From assembly GCA_963592135.1 (NCBI GenBank), contig CAVAVP010000031.1:1-64000 (forward strand): a DNA stretch of 64,000 nucleotides. Direction: 5' to 3'. The notes beneath the pieces are model-generated. The model was not told the DNA's origin and did not search any database. It saw only the letters and a program-made list of their open reading frames with translations. Shown piece after piece: positions 25,000-34,453 of the stretch (the first letter of the stretch is position 1; each line of letters starts with the position of its first letter). A program made the position numbers and the translations under genes. Source of the DNA: UBA3700 sp963592135 (GTDB taxonomy: Bacteria; Bacillota; Clostridia; Christensenellales; UBA3700).

Positions 25000-27900
25000 T
25001 GGTATATCGTGTGTATGTAGAAAAGAAAGAAGAACTAGCAAATGAAGCAAAAGCTCTTTTTGTAGAACTTACAAATATTTTAGGGATTAATGGTATTAGA
25101 AATGTAAGAATATTAAATCGTTACGATATAGAAAATGTTTCTAATGAATTATTTAAAGTAGCTGTAAAGAGTGTTTTTTCAGAACCACAATTAGATATAG
25201 TAACTTATGATTTGCCAAAAGGTGACAATGTTTTTGCAACAGAGTTTTTGCCAGGGCAGTTTGATCAAAGAGCAGATTCTGCTGCACAATGTATACAGTT
25301 TATATCATGTGGAGAAAGACCACTAATTAGATCTGCCAAAGTATATGTTATTGATGGTAATGTGCAAGACGATAATATAAATAAAATTAAAAAATTTGTT
25401 ATAAATCCAGTAGAGGCAAGGGAGGCTGCTTTAGATGTGCCAAAAACTCTTGTTATGAAATATAACATTCCAACACATGTTAAGGTTCTAGAAGGATTTA
25501 TAGACTATAAAGATAATGAGTTAAATGATTTTATTAACAGTAATGGTTTGGCTATGGACTTAGATGATATAAGATTCTGTAGAGATTATTTTAAATCAGA
25601 AAAAAGAAATCCAACAATTACTGAAATAAAGATGATAGATACATATTGGTCAGACCATTGTAGACATACAACGTTCTTAACAACAATAGATAGTGTTAAA
25701 TTTGAAGATGAAATTTTGCAAAAAGCTTATGATGATTATATTGCAACAAGAAAAGAATTAAACAGAACAAAACCTATTAATTTAATGGATATAGGAATAT
25801 TGGCTGCAAAGTATTTAAAGAAAACTGGTCAATTAACAAAATTGGATGAGTCTGATGAAATTAACGCTTGTACGGTTAAAATTGAAATAGAAGTAGATGG
25901 TAAAAAGGAACCTTGGCTTTTATTATTTAAAAATGAAACTCATAATCATCCAACTGAGATAGAACCTTTTGGTGGTGCGGCAACATGTATTGGGGGTGCT
26001 ATAAGAGATCCTTTATCTGGAAGGTCTTATGTGTATGCTGCTATGCGTGTTACTGGAGCGGCGGATCCTACAGTTTCTATTCAAGACACAATAAAAGGTA
26101 AATTACCTCAAAGAAAAATAGTACAAACAGCAGCCGCAGGATACTCTTCTTATGGCAATCAAATTGGGCTAGCTACCGGTATGGTTGATGAGATTTATCA
26201 TCCTGGCTATGCAGCAAAGCGTATGGAAATTGGTGCAGTTATTGCAGCTACTCCTCAAGAGAATGTAAGAAGAGAATGTCCACAAGACGGTGATATAGTA
26301 ATCTTGCTTGGTGGAAGGACAGGACGTGATGGAATAGGTGGAGCTACGGGATCATCTAAAGCACATAATGCAAAGTCTGTGGAAAATTGTGGTGCTGAAG
26401 TTCAAAAGGGTAATGCGCCAGAAGAAAGAAAGTTGCAAAGATTATTTAGAAATGAAAAAGCATGTAAAATGATTAAACGTTGTAACGACTTTGGAGCAGG
26501 TGGTGTATCGGTTGCAGTAGGAGAACTTGCAGATGGTTTAGATATTAATTTAGATGCGGTTCCTAAAAAATATGAGGGATTAGATGGAACAGAACTTGCT
26601 ATTTCTGAATCGCAAGAAAGAATGGCAGTTGTAATTGAACCAAAGGATGTAAAAGAATTTATAAAAATTGCAACATCAGAAAATCTTGAAGCAAGTATCG
26701 TTGCTAAAGTTACAAAAGAGCCTAGACTTAGAATGCATTGGAATGGAAATACTATAGTAGATATATCTAGAGAGTTTTTAAATTCTAATGGTGCAGAAAA
26801 ACATATAGATATTAAGGCTAGTGCAAATAAAGAAATAAATAAAAAGATTGAAGGAGATTTTAAAACTAATTATGAAAAATTGCTAGGAGATCTTAATATT
26901 TGTTCAAAAAGAGGTTTATCTGAAAGATTTGACTCAACAATTGGCGCAGGAACAGTATTAATGCCTTTTGGCGGAAAGTATCAACTAACACCAATTCAAG
27001 CAATGGTACATAAAATATCTGTAGAAAAGAAGCATACAAATGATGTTTCCTTTATGTCTTGGGGATATAATCCTTATATAAGTTCAATATCCCCTTATCA
27101 TGGAGCATATTTGGCGGTTGTAGAGTCACTTGCAAAATTAATAGCAACGGGCGCAAAGTTTGAGGATGTTTATCTAACATTCCAAGAATATTTTGAAAAG
27201 CCTGGAAAAGATTCAGCAAGATGGGGTAAACCTCTTGCAGCTCTTTTAGGTGCTTTTGAGGCACAAAAGGATTTTGGAGTTGGTGCAATTGGTGGCAAGG
27301 ATAGTATGAGTGGTAGCTTTGAAAAATTAGATGTTCCACCAACACTTGTTTCATTTGCAGTGACGACTGGTAAAGTAGATGAAGTAGTTACCAATGAATT
27401 TAAAAAGAGTGGACATAAAGTAGTTCTAGTAAAGCCTGCTTATACAGATGAAAACTTACCAGATACAAATGATACAATTAAGAAGTTTGAATATGTTAAT
27501 AGACTATGTAAGGAAGGTAAGGTATTTGCCGCCTACACATTAGGTATGGGAGGCATAGCAGAAGCCATTGCTAAAATGTGTATGGGTAATGGGTTTGGCT
27601 TTAAGTATTCTGATAAATTATCTATAGACGATATATTTAACTATGCATATGGTGCCTTTGTTTTAGAGGTTGAAGATGTGTCTTTAGGGGAATATATAGG
27701 CGAAATTCAAGATGTTAAAAATATAGAATATAAAGATACTTCTCTAAGTTTTTCGTCTTTAAGTAAGATTTATGAATCAAAGCTTGAAGAAGTATTCCCA
27801 ACTTTAGAAAAAGATTTAAATAAAAAGTATGAAGCATTCTCTTATGGCGAAGTTAAGTATGAAGCACCGAAAATTAAAAATGTTAAACCTAGAGTTTTAA

Positions 27901-28685
27901 TTCCTGTATTCCCAGGAACTAACTGTGAATTAGACGCAGCAAAAGTTATGTTGGATGCAGGTGCTGAGACTGAGATTTTTGTTATTAATAACTTAACAAA
28001 AGATGGGTTGTCTAGAAGTTTGGATAATTTTGAAAATTCAATAAAGAATTCTCAAATGATATTTATTCCAGGCGGTTTTAGTGGTGGTGATGAACCTGAT
28101 GGATCAGCAAAGTTTATTATGGCATTCTTTAAAAATGAAGCTGTTAAAAATGCTGTTCATGATTTGTTAAATAACAGAGATGGGCTTATGTGTGGAATTT
28201 GTAACGGATTCCAAGCTCTAATAAAATTAGGTTTAGTTCCTTATGGTAAAATAATAGACACTGATGAAAACTGCCCAACATTAACATTTAATACAATTTC
28301 AAGACACCAATCTAAACTTGTTAGAACTCGAATAGCATCTAACAAATCTCCATGGTTGAGACAAACAAATGTAGGGGATATATATACAGTTGCAATTTCG
28401 CATGGTGAGGGAAGATTTATAGCGAGCGATGAACTTGTTAAAAAACTCGTTCAAAATGGCCAGGTAGCAACTCAATATGTTGATTTAGATGGTAATCCTA
28501 CTGATGATATTAGATTTAATCCTAATAATTCTATGTACGCAATTGAAGGTATAACATCTCCTGATGGTAGAGTATTTGGAAAAATGGGACATAGTGAGAG
28601 AATAGGTAGTGGTTTATATAAGAATGTTGAAGGAATTTATGACATGAAGATGTTTGAATCTGCTGTAAAATATTTCAAAGAATAA
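24999..28685 (+). CDS. purL: phosphoribosylformylglycinamidine synthase, long form
   Basis: The 1228-residue single chain converts FGAR to FGAM with glutamine and ATP. The N-terminal PurS-like part is followed by the linker with TYWSDHCRHTTF, two AIRS-like halves (KNETHNHPTEIEPFGGAATCIGG; then LPFGGKYQLTP- and GGKDSMSG-type segments) and a C-terminal class I glutaminase with PVFPGTNCELD, GICNGFQAL (nucleophile Cys) and SHGEGRF (His). This long form replaces the separate purS, purQ and purL genes of Bacillus. It is the last gene of the operon; purC, purB and purK are not in the window. Confidence 0.96.
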   Translation: MVYRVYVEKKEELANEAKALFVELTNILGINGIRNVRILNRYDIENVSNELFKVAVKSVFSEPQLDIVTYDLPKGDNVFATEFLPGQFDQRADSAAQCIQFISCGERPLIRSAKVYVIDGNVQDDNINKIKKFVINPVEAREAALDVPKTLVMKYNIPTHVKVLEGFIDYKDNELNDFINSNGLAMDLDDIRFCRDYFKSEKRNPTITEIKMIDTYWSDHCRHTTFLTTIDSVKFEDEILQKAYDDYIATRKELNRTKPINLMDIGILAAKYLKKTGQLTKLDESDEINACTVKIEIEVDGKKEPWLLLFKNETHNHPTEIEPFGGAATCIGGAIRDPLSGRSYVYAAMRVTGAADPTVSIQDTIKGKLPQRKIVQTAAAGYSSYGNQIGLATGMVDEIYHPGYAAKRMEIGAVIAATPQENVRRECPQDGDIVILLGGRTGRDGIGGATGSSKAHNAKSVENCGAEVQKGNAPEERKLQRLFRNEKACKMIKRCNDFGAGGVSVAVGELADGLDINLDAVPKKYEGLDGTELAISESQERMAVVIEPKDVKEFIKIATSENLEASIVAKVTKEPRLRMHWNGNTIVDISREFLNSNGAEKHIDIKASANKEINKKIEGDFKTNYEKLLGDLNICSKRGLSERFDSTIGAGTVLMPFGGKYQLTPIQAMVHKISVEKKHTNDVSFMSWGYNPYISSISPYHGAYLAVVESLAKLIATGAKFEDVYLTFQEYFEKPGKDSARWGKPLAALLGAFEAQKDFGVGAIGGKDSMSGSFEKLDVPPTLVSFAVTTGKVDEVVTNEFKKSGHKVVLVKPAYTDENLPDTNDTIKKFEYVNRLCKEGKVFAAYTLGMGGIAEAIAKMCMGNGFGFKYSDKLSIDDIFNYAYGAFVLEVEDVSLGEYIGEIQDVKNIEYKDTSLSFSSLSKIYESKLEEVFPTLEKDLNKKYEAFSYGEVKYEAPKIKNVKPRVLIPVFPGTNCELDAAKVMLDAGAETEIFVINNLTKDGLSRSLDNFENSIKNSQMIFIPGGFSGGDEPDGSAKFIMAFFKNEAVKNAVHDLLNNRDGLMCGICNGFQALIKLGLVPYGKIIDTDENCPTLTFNTISRHQSKLVRTRIASNKSPWLRQTNVGDIYTVAISHGEGRFIASDELVKKLVQNGQVATQYVDLDGNPTDDIRFNPNNSMYAIEGITSPDGRVFGKMGHSERIGSGLYKNVEGIYDMKMFESAVKYFKE

Positions 28686-28711
28686 AATAAAAAATAAAAT
28701 GCAAATATATA

Positions 28712-28739
28712 TTGACAATATACCCCACCGGGGTATATT
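28712..28739 (+). promoter_or_regulatory. csoR-copA promoter with CsoR operator
   Basis: TTGACA (28712-28717) and TATATT (28734-28739) are 16 nt apart. Between and over them lies a perfect inverted repeat, AATATACCCC (28717-28726), ACC, GGGGTATATT (28730-28739), which matches the G/C-tract pseudopalindrome bound by CsoR. Apo-CsoR bound here would cover the whole spacer and -10 box; Cu(I) should release it. Confidence 0.88.
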
Positions 28740-28759
28740 TTTTTATATGAGGTAATAAC

Positions 28760-29053
28760 ATGGCTTGTGATAAATGTAATAAAAAAACAAAGATAAGAAG
28801 CGAAGAAGAAAAAAAACTATTAAAAAACAGAATAAGTAGAATTTCTGGGCAAGTTAATGGTATTTCTAAAATGATTGATGAGGATAGATATTGTGATGAT
28901 ATTTTAATTCAATTAGCATCTTTAGAAAAAACGATAAAGTCTCTAGCGTCCGTTGTTCTCGAGAACCATATGAAGTCTTGTATGGTTGAGGATATTAAAG
29001 AGGGAAAACTAGATGTTGTGGATGAGATAGTAGATCTTTTCAAGAGGTTTTAG
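28760..29053 (+). CDS. csoR: copper-sensing repressor CsoR
   Basis: The 97-residue all-helical regulator of the CsoR/RcnR (DUF156) family has the Cu(I) ligands Cys45, His70 and Cys74 (RYCDDI and NHMKSC), the signature of copper sensors as opposed to nickel, formaldehyde or sulfide sensors. RISGQVNGISKMI is the DNA-contact helix. A further Cys pair near the N-terminus (CDKC) is extra. It lies directly behind its own operator and is followed without a gap by copA. Confidence 0.95.
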   Translation: MACDKCNKKTKIRSEEEKKLLKNRISRISGQVNGISKMIDEDRYCDDILIQLASLEKTIKSLASVVLENHMKSCMVEDIKEGKLDVVDEIVDLFKRF

Positions 29054-31513
29054 ATGAAAAAAAGATTTGACATAAAAGGAATGAGTTGTGCAGCATGTCA
29101 AGCTCATGTACAAAAAGCAGTTTCTAAGTTGGAAGGAATAAATAATTGTAATGTAAATTTGCTTCAGAATACTATGGATGTAGATTTTAATGAGTCTACA
29201 TGCTCAATAGAAATAATTGAAAAAGCAGTAAAAGAGGCAGGATATTTAGCACAACTTCCTAAGAAAGAAAAATTAACACAAAAAAAAGACTATGAGTTAA
29301 TAAAATTATTATCTTGCGTTAGTCTTTTACTTGTAATGATGTATTTTTCTATGGGGAATATGATGTGGGGGTGGCCTGCGCCCAATTTTTTTGATCATCA
29401 AAAAAGTCCTATAGGCTTTACTTTAATTCAACTTGTTTTGGTAGTTCCAATTATTGTTATATATAGAAAATACTATATATCTGGATATAAAAAATTATTT
29501 AAAGGTGCACCAAACATGGACACATTAATAGCAGTAGGTTCAACTGCTGCGATATTCTATGGTATATATGCTTTTATAATGATATGTTTAGGACATACAG
29601 AGTATCATGACCAGTTATATATAGAATCTGCAGGTATGATTTTAACGCTTGTAAGTGTAGGAAAATATTTAGAGGGATTGTCTAAAAAGAAAACAACTAA
29701 AGCAATAACTAAATTAATGGATTTAAGACCTAAAAAAGCTGTAGTTTTATTTAATGGAAAGGAAACAGATGTCTTGATTGAAGATGTTAAAATAGATGAT
29801 ATTGTTGTTGTAAAGAAAGGTGAGTCTGTTCCTGTTGATGGAGTTATAGTTGAAGGAAGTGCATCATTTGATCAATCAAATATAACAGGAGAATCAATTC
29901 CTGTATATAAAAAAATAGACGATGAAGTTTTTTCTTCGACAATTATAACTTCGGGTTATGTAAAAATTAAAGCCACTAAAGTTGGAGATGATACATCAAT
30001 TTCTACAATAATAAAATTGGTAGAAGAAGCGTCAAATTCTAAAGCTCCAATATCTAAACTTGCAGATAAAATATCTGGGGTATTCGTTCCAGTTATTTTT
30101 GGAATTTCTATTTTTTCTTTAATAATTAACTTGCTTTTAAAAACCCCATTTGAAAATGCATTAAATTGGGCAATTACGGTTGTAGTTATAGCTTGTCCCT
30201 GTGCGCTTGGCTTAGCTACTCCTGTTGCTGTAATGGTTGGAACAGGAAAAGGGGCTGAAAATGGACTTTTAATAAAGAATGCTGAAATTTTAGAGAATGC
30301 ACACCTTATTAAAACCGTTGTTTTAGATAAGACGGGAACAATAACGGAAGGAAAACCAAAGGTTGTAGATTATGTAAAAGTAAATGAAGATAAACATGTT
30401 ATTGACTACATTTATTCATTAGAAAACAAATCTGAGCATCCACTTGCTTTGGCGCTAATAGAATACGCTAAAGAAAATAATGCTAAAGAGATAGGTGTTA
30501 TGAATTTTAATTCGATTGAGGGCGAGGGTATTCAAGGCATTATAAATGACCATAAAATTTGTATAGGTAATTCAAAATTGATAAAAGTAAATGAAAATAT
30601 AAATGAAAAAATTAAAGAGTTATCTCTTGAGGGAAAAACACCACTTTTAATATCCAAAGATGACATTGTTTTAGGAATAATGGCTATAAAAGATAATGTT
30701 AAAGAGAACTCAAAAGAGGCTATTAAACTATTAATGGATAGGGGAATTAATGTTGTAATGTTAACTGGAGATAATGAAAATACTGCATTAAAAATTGCAA
30801 GTGAGGTAGGAATTAAAGATGTTATCTCTAATGTATACCCACAAGATAAACAAAAGGTAATTAATTCTTTAAAGAAAGATAGTAAGCATTTAGTTGCAAT
30901 GGTAGGCGATGGAGTTAATGATGCTTTAGCATTAACAAGTGCTGATATAGGAATTGCAATAGGAGGAGGTTCAGATATAGCATTGGAATCTTCAGATATA
31001 GTACTTTTGAGAAATGATCTAATGGATGTATTAAATGTTATAAGTTTAAGTAAAAGAACATTAAATACAATAAAGGGTGGATTGTTCTGGGCATTTTTCT
31101 ATAATACAGTGTGTGTGTTATTTGCAACAGGATTTTTCTCATATATAAATCCAAATTTGGTAATAAACCCAATGATAGGATCCATAGCCATGAGTATATC
31201 TAGCGTATCAGTTGTATTAAACGCATTAACAATTAATCTATTTAATGTTAAGAAAACTAATGTAAATCAAAATATTGAAATAACTAATAGTAAGAAGGAG
31301 GAGTGTAAAATGAAAGAATTTACAATAAATATAGAAGGTATGATGTGTAAACATTGTGTTGCACACGTTGAGGAGGCTTGTAAATCTATAGAGAATGTTA
31401 TGGATGCTAAAGCTTCGCTTGAGAATAAAAATGTAGTTGTATATTATGAGACATCTGTTGATGAAACAATCGTTAAAAAAGCAATAGAAAAAGCAGGATA
31501 CGAGGTAAAATAA
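29054..31513 (+). CDS. copA: Cu(I)-exporting P1B ATPase with C-terminal CopZ-like domain
   Basis: The 819-residue pump has an N-terminal HMA domain (GMSCAAC, Cys12/Cys15), the membrane Cu site ACPCALG (Cys381-Pro-Cys383), phosphorylation motif DKTGT (Asp425), the HP motif SEHPLA and hinge GDGVNDA. Unusually, residues 753-819 form a second, complete HMA domain (GMMCKHC) at the C-terminus. That domain begins with Met753 at 31310, preceded in-frame by AAGGAGGAG at 31295-31303, an ideal ribosome-binding site. A separate 67-residue CopZ-like chaperone may therefore also be made from the same reading frame. Controlled by CsoR. Confidence 0.95.
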   Translation: MKKRFDIKGMSCAACQAHVQKAVSKLEGINNCNVNLLQNTMDVDFNESTCSIEIIEKAVKEAGYLAQLPKKEKLTQKKDYELIKLLSCVSLLLVMMYFSMGNMMWGWPAPNFFDHQKSPIGFTLIQLVLVVPIIVIYRKYYISGYKKLFKGAPNMDTLIAVGSTAAIFYGIYAFIMICLGHTEYHDQLYIESAGMILTLVSVGKYLEGLSKKKTTKAITKLMDLRPKKAVVLFNGKETDVLIEDVKIDDIVVVKKGESVPVDGVIVEGSASFDQSNITGESIPVYKKIDDEVFSSTIITSGYVKIKATKVGDDTSISTIIKLVEEASNSKAPISKLADKISGVFVPVIFGISIFSLIINLLLKTPFENALNWAITVVVIACPCALGLATPVAVMVGTGKGAENGLLIKNAEILENAHLIKTVVLDKTGTITEGKPKVVDYVKVNEDKHVIDYIYSLENKSEHPLALALIEYAKENNAKEIGVMNFNSIEGEGIQGIINDHKICIGNSKLIKVNENINEKIKELSLEGKTPLLISKDDIVLGIMAIKDNVKENSKEAIKLLMDRGINVVMLTGDNENTALKIASEVGIKDVISNVYPQDKQKVINSLKKDSKHLVAMVGDGVNDALALTSADIGIAIGGGSDIALESSDIVLLRNDLMDVLNVISLSKRTLNTIKGGLFWAFFYNTVCVLFATGFFSYINPNLVINPMIGSIAMSISSVSVVLNALTINLFNVKKTNVNQNIEITNSKKEECKMKEFTINIEGMMCKHCVAHVEEACKSIENVMDAKASLENKNVVVYYETSVDETIVKKAIEKAGYEVK
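31295..31312 (+). promoter_or_regulatory. internal ribosome-binding site and start within copA
   Basis: AAGGAGGAG followed after 6 nt by ATG, in frame with copA, at the exact border between the ATPase and its C-terminal HMA domain. Initiation here would give a 67-residue copper chaperone. Confidence 0.6.
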
Positions 31514-31514
31514 T

Positions 31515-31775
31515 ATGTTAAAAGTTACTTTAAAAATAGATGGTATGATGTGTGGAATGTGCGAGGCACATGTAAACGATGTTGTAAGAAAAATAGTTAA
31601 TCCAAAATCTGTAAAATCTTCAGCAGCAAAAAATGAAACGGTTATAATTTGTGAAAACAAAATTGATGAAGAAGCATTAAAGAAGGGAATCAAAGAAACA
31701 GGGTATAAGGTTTTATCTATAAGCACTGAAGAGTATATAAAAGAGAATTTTTTCAAGAGAATATTTAAAAAGTAA
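31515..31775 (+). CDS. HMA-domain copper chaperone-like protein
   Basis: The 86-residue protein has the ferredoxin-like HMA fold with metal motif GMMCGMCEAHV near residues 10-20 and a basic C-terminal tail (KENFFKRIFKK). It starts 1 nt after the copA stop. The role expected from the family is Cu(I) delivery to CopA or CsoR. The tail could be an amphipathic membrane-contact helix; that is inference. A terminator follows. Confidence 0.85.
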   Translation: MLKVTLKIDGMMCGMCEAHVNDVVRKIVNPKSVKSSAAKNETVIICENKIDEEALKKGIKETGYKVLSISTEEYIKENFFKRIFKK

Positions 31776-31782
31776 AAAACAT

Positions 31783-31806
31783 CGGGGTGATTATCACCCC
31801 CGTTTT
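31783..31806. terminator. intrinsic terminator between convergent metal operons
   Basis: CGGGGTGA (31783-31790), TTA, then TCACCCCCG and TTTT. It ends the csoR-copA operon and faces the stop of the minus-strand P1B ATPase. Confidence 0.85.
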
Positions 31807-31809
31807 AAG

Positions 31810-33735
31810 TTATTTTATATATTTTGAGTTTGCTCGCATTGCGTTTAATATACAAAGTATAGCAACGCCAACATCTCCAAAAACAGAGATATACATCATA
31901 TATGGAATTGTAAAGATGGCTGCAATTAGCATGATTGCTATTTTTACACCTATTGCAAAAGCAATATTTTCAAAAACTAGTCGCATAGTTTTCTTAGCAA
32001 TCTTTTTAGAAAGAGGAATGCCTTTTAAATCATCATGCATTAAAACAATATCTGATGCTTCAATTGCTGCATCTGAGCCAACGCCTCCCATAGCTATACC
32101 AATATCAGAACGCATTAATACTGGTGCATCGTTAATTCCATCTCCGACAAAACACAATACATCATTCTTGTTTTTGTTGTTTAAAAGATTTTCTACTTCT
32201 TCAACCTTGTTTTGTGGAAGAAGTGAAGCTTTATAAGATGTAAGTCCTAATTGTTTAGCTACATGAGAAGCTATTTTTTCATTGTCGCCTGTTAACATAA
32301 TAGTTTTACATCCCATAGAATTAAGTGCCGTAATCATCTCTCTAGATTCTTGTTTAATTTCATCAGAAATAAGAATAGAACCTATAAACTCTCCGTTGTG
32401 TGCGACATAAATTATTGTTCCAATATCTTCTTCGTTTGTGTATTTTATATTGTTATCTTCCATTAATTTATTATTACCACAAAGAATTATATCGTCATTA
32501 AATACTGCTTTAATTCCTGAACCAGCAATGTTAGTAAGTGTATATTTATTATCTTCATTTTTTCCGTATGCTTGAATTATGGATTTAGCAATAGGGTGAG
32601 AGGAATCTTTTTCTGCAATTGCAGCAAGTTTTAATATTTCTTCCTTTTTGTTTTCAGGTAAAATCTTTGTTACTGCAAAATTTCCTTTAGTTAATGTTCC
32701 AGTTTTATCAAAAACGAATATATTAGCATTATTTAAATTTTCAAGATAAGAAGAACCCTTTACTAAAATTCCATATTTCGAAGCAGCTCCTATTCCCGCA
32801 AAGAATGATAGAGGAATTGATATAACTAATGCACAAGGACAAGACACAACAAGGAAGTTTAATGCTTTGTAAATCCAAGTTGCTGGATCTTTTGTTATAA
32901 TGCTAGGAATTATTGCAAGAAGTGCAGCTGCACCTACAACGCTTGGAGTGTAATATCTTGAGAATTTTGTTATAAAGTTTTCCGCTTTAGATTTTTGCTC
33001 TGATGCGTTTTCTACAAGGTTTAAAATTTTAGAGACAGTAGAGTCATAAAAGGCTTTATTTGTTTTAACTTTTATTGTAGATGTGATATTTACACAACCA
33101 CTTATAACTTCCATGCCGCAAACGATGTCTCTTGGAAGTGATTCTCCTGTTAAAGCTCTTGTATCTAGTGTTGTAACTCCTTCGACAACAACGCCATCAA
33201 GAGGTATTTTTTCACCTGGTTTTACTACAATAATATCTCCTACATTTACTTCTTCTGGATCAACTTCTTCAATTTCTCCATTTTCTTTAAGGATATTTGC
33301 TACATCAGGTCTAATGTCCATTAAAGAAGAAATAGATTGTCTAGATTTTCCAACTGCATATCCTTGGAACCATTCGCCTACTTGATAGAATATTAAAACA
33401 GCACACGCTTCATCAAAGCCTTCAATTTCTTCCCCTTTAATTGCAGTTATAATTCCCAAAGCAAAAGCGCCGATTGTTGATATACACATCAAGAAGTTTT
33501 CATCTAATAATTGTCCATGAATAATATTTAAAAAGGCTTTTCTTAAAACGTCATATCCAATATAGATGTAGACTGCAAGGAATAATGCAAAAGGAATTAG
33601 CCAACACCAATTAGTATTGAATAGAGAATTAAAAGTACTTGCAAGGTCTATAGTTTTATCTACGATTAATAAAACAAGATAACAAACAAGTGCTATACAA
33701 ATTCTAATGAGTTGTTTCTTTTGTTTTTTCGTCAT
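31810..33735 (-). CDS. heavy-metal P1B ATPase (ZntA/CadA-like)
   Basis: The 641-residue pump has CPC in the transmembrane site (Cys299-Pro-Cys301, SCPCALV), DKTGTLTKG, SSHPIA and GDGINDAPVL. The SCPCAL context and the C-terminal MRSDIGIAMGGVGSDAAIEASD are typical of the P1B-2 (Zn2+/Cd2+/Pb2+) type. It lacks an N-terminal HMA domain; one is encoded separately immediately upstream. Its operon partner is an ArsR/SmtB repressor, also consistent with Zn/Cd. Metal specificity is inferred, not proven. Confidence 0.92.
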   Translation of the reverse strand: MTKKQKKQLIRICIALVCYLVLLIVDKTIDLASTFNSLFNTNWCWLIPFALFLAVYIYIGYDVLRKAFLNIIHGQLLDENFLMCISTIGAFALGIITAIKGEEIEGFDEACAVLIFYQVGEWFQGYAVGKSRQSISSLMDIRPDVANILKENGEIEEVDPEEVNVGDIIVVKPGEKIPLDGVVVEGVTTLDTRALTGESLPRDIVCGMEVISGCVNITSTIKVKTNKAFYDSTVSKILNLVENASEQKSKAENFITKFSRYYTPSVVGAAALLAIIPSIITKDPATWIYKALNFLVVSCPCALVISIPLSFFAGIGAASKYGILVKGSSYLENLNNANIFVFDKTGTLTKGNFAVTKILPENKKEEILKLAAIAEKDSSHPIAKSIIQAYGKNEDNKYTLTNIAGSGIKAVFNDDIILCGNNKLMEDNNIKYTNEEDIGTIIYVAHNGEFIGSILISDEIKQESREMITALNSMGCKTIMLTGDNEKIASHVAKQLGLTSYKASLLPQNKVEEVENLLNNKNKNDVLCFVGDGINDAPVLMRSDIGIAMGGVGSDAAIEASDIVLMHDDLKGIPLSKKIAKKTMRLVFENIAFAIGVKIAIMLIAAIFTIPYMMYISVFGDVGVAILCILNAMRANSKYIK

Positions 33736-33737
33736 AA

Positions 33738-33956
33738 TTAACCTTCAATTTCAAAATCTGGTTCCACTTTTCTCGCTACTTTTAAAACATCAGGTAAGAT
33801 TTTGTTAACATCTATAGAGTCTTCTACTTCAAGTTTCATTGTTTGATTAATGAAGTTTACTTTGGCATCTTTAATAACATCCATTTTCTTAACAGCATCT
33901 TCTACTTTTTGTGCACATACAGCACAATCTACTTCAATTTTAAATTTTTTTATCAT
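33738..33956 (-). CDS. detached HMA domain protein of the Zn/Cd ATPase
   Basis: The 72-residue HMA fold has motif DCAVCAQKV near residues 10-18. DCxxC (Asp before the first Cys) is the form found in Zn/Cd ATPases. It lies 2 nt before the ATPase gene, which itself lacks this domain. I infer a regulatory metal-binding domain split off as a separate soluble protein, or a chaperone for the pump. An AAGGAG box precedes the ATG. Confidence 0.85.
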   Translation of the reverse strand: MIKKFKIEVDCAVCAQKVEDAVKKMDVIKDAKVNFINQTMKLEVEDSIDVNKILPDVLKVARKVEPDFEIEG

Positions 33957-33982
33957 AATAAAATCTCCTTTATATTAAATAT

Positions 33983-34342
33983 TTATTTTTCATTAATGTG
34001 TTCAAGTCCACTTTCAAATATCTTTGAAACATGGTCATCATCTAGAGAATAAAAAACTTCTTTCCCAGATTTTCTAGATTTAACAAGTTTTGTTTGTCTT
34101 AAAATTCTTAATTGGTGCGAAACCGCTGATTTTGTCATATTTAAGCATTTTGCAATATCACATACGCAAAGCTCACTAATTTCAAGACAACTTAAAATTT
34201 TAGTTCTTGTGGAGTCACCAAAAACTTTAAATAATTCTGCTAGATCGTAAATAGTATCATCATCAGGCAATTTCGCCATAACCTGATTTACTAAATTTTC
34301 ATGTACGCATTCATCTGCACATTCAAATTCTTTGTCTTCCAT
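33983..34342 (-). CDS. ArsR/SmtB-family metal-responsive repressor
   Basis: The 119-residue winged-helix protein has the recognition region CDIAKCLNMTKSAVSHQLRIL. The ELCVCD motif in the DNA-binding helix and an N-terminal Cys (FECADEC) recall CadC-type alpha3N Cd/Pb/Zn sites; the C-terminal DDHVSKIFESGLEHINE could form an alpha5 site. I chose ATG 34342 because AAAGGAG lies 8 nt upstream; the longer TTG frame would begin inside the operator. It heads the operon arsR-HMA-ATPase. Confidence 0.9.
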   Translation of the reverse strand: MEDKEFECADECVHENLVNQVMAKLPDDDTIYDLAELFKVFGDSTRTKILSCLEISELCVCDIAKCLNMTKSAVSHQLRILRQTKLVKSRKSGKEVFYSLDDDHVSKIFESGLEHINEK

Positions 34343-34363
34343 TTGTATCTCCTTTGATTGAAT

Positions 34364-34420
34364 AGTTGAATAATTGTTCAACTAATGATTTAATTATAAC
34401 TCTTTATTTACCAATGTCAA
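34364..34420 (-). promoter_or_regulatory. arsR promoter and operator
   Basis: On the minus strand TTGACA (34415-34420) and TATAAT (34393-34398) are 16 nt apart. Just downstream lies a perfect inverted repeat AGTTGAA (34364-34370), 6 nt, TTCAACT (34377-34383), matching ArsR/SmtB operators. Bound repressor would block promoter escape. Confidence 0.85.
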
Positions 34421-34453
34421 TAAAAAATGATATAATTTTTTAAGGAAATAAAT

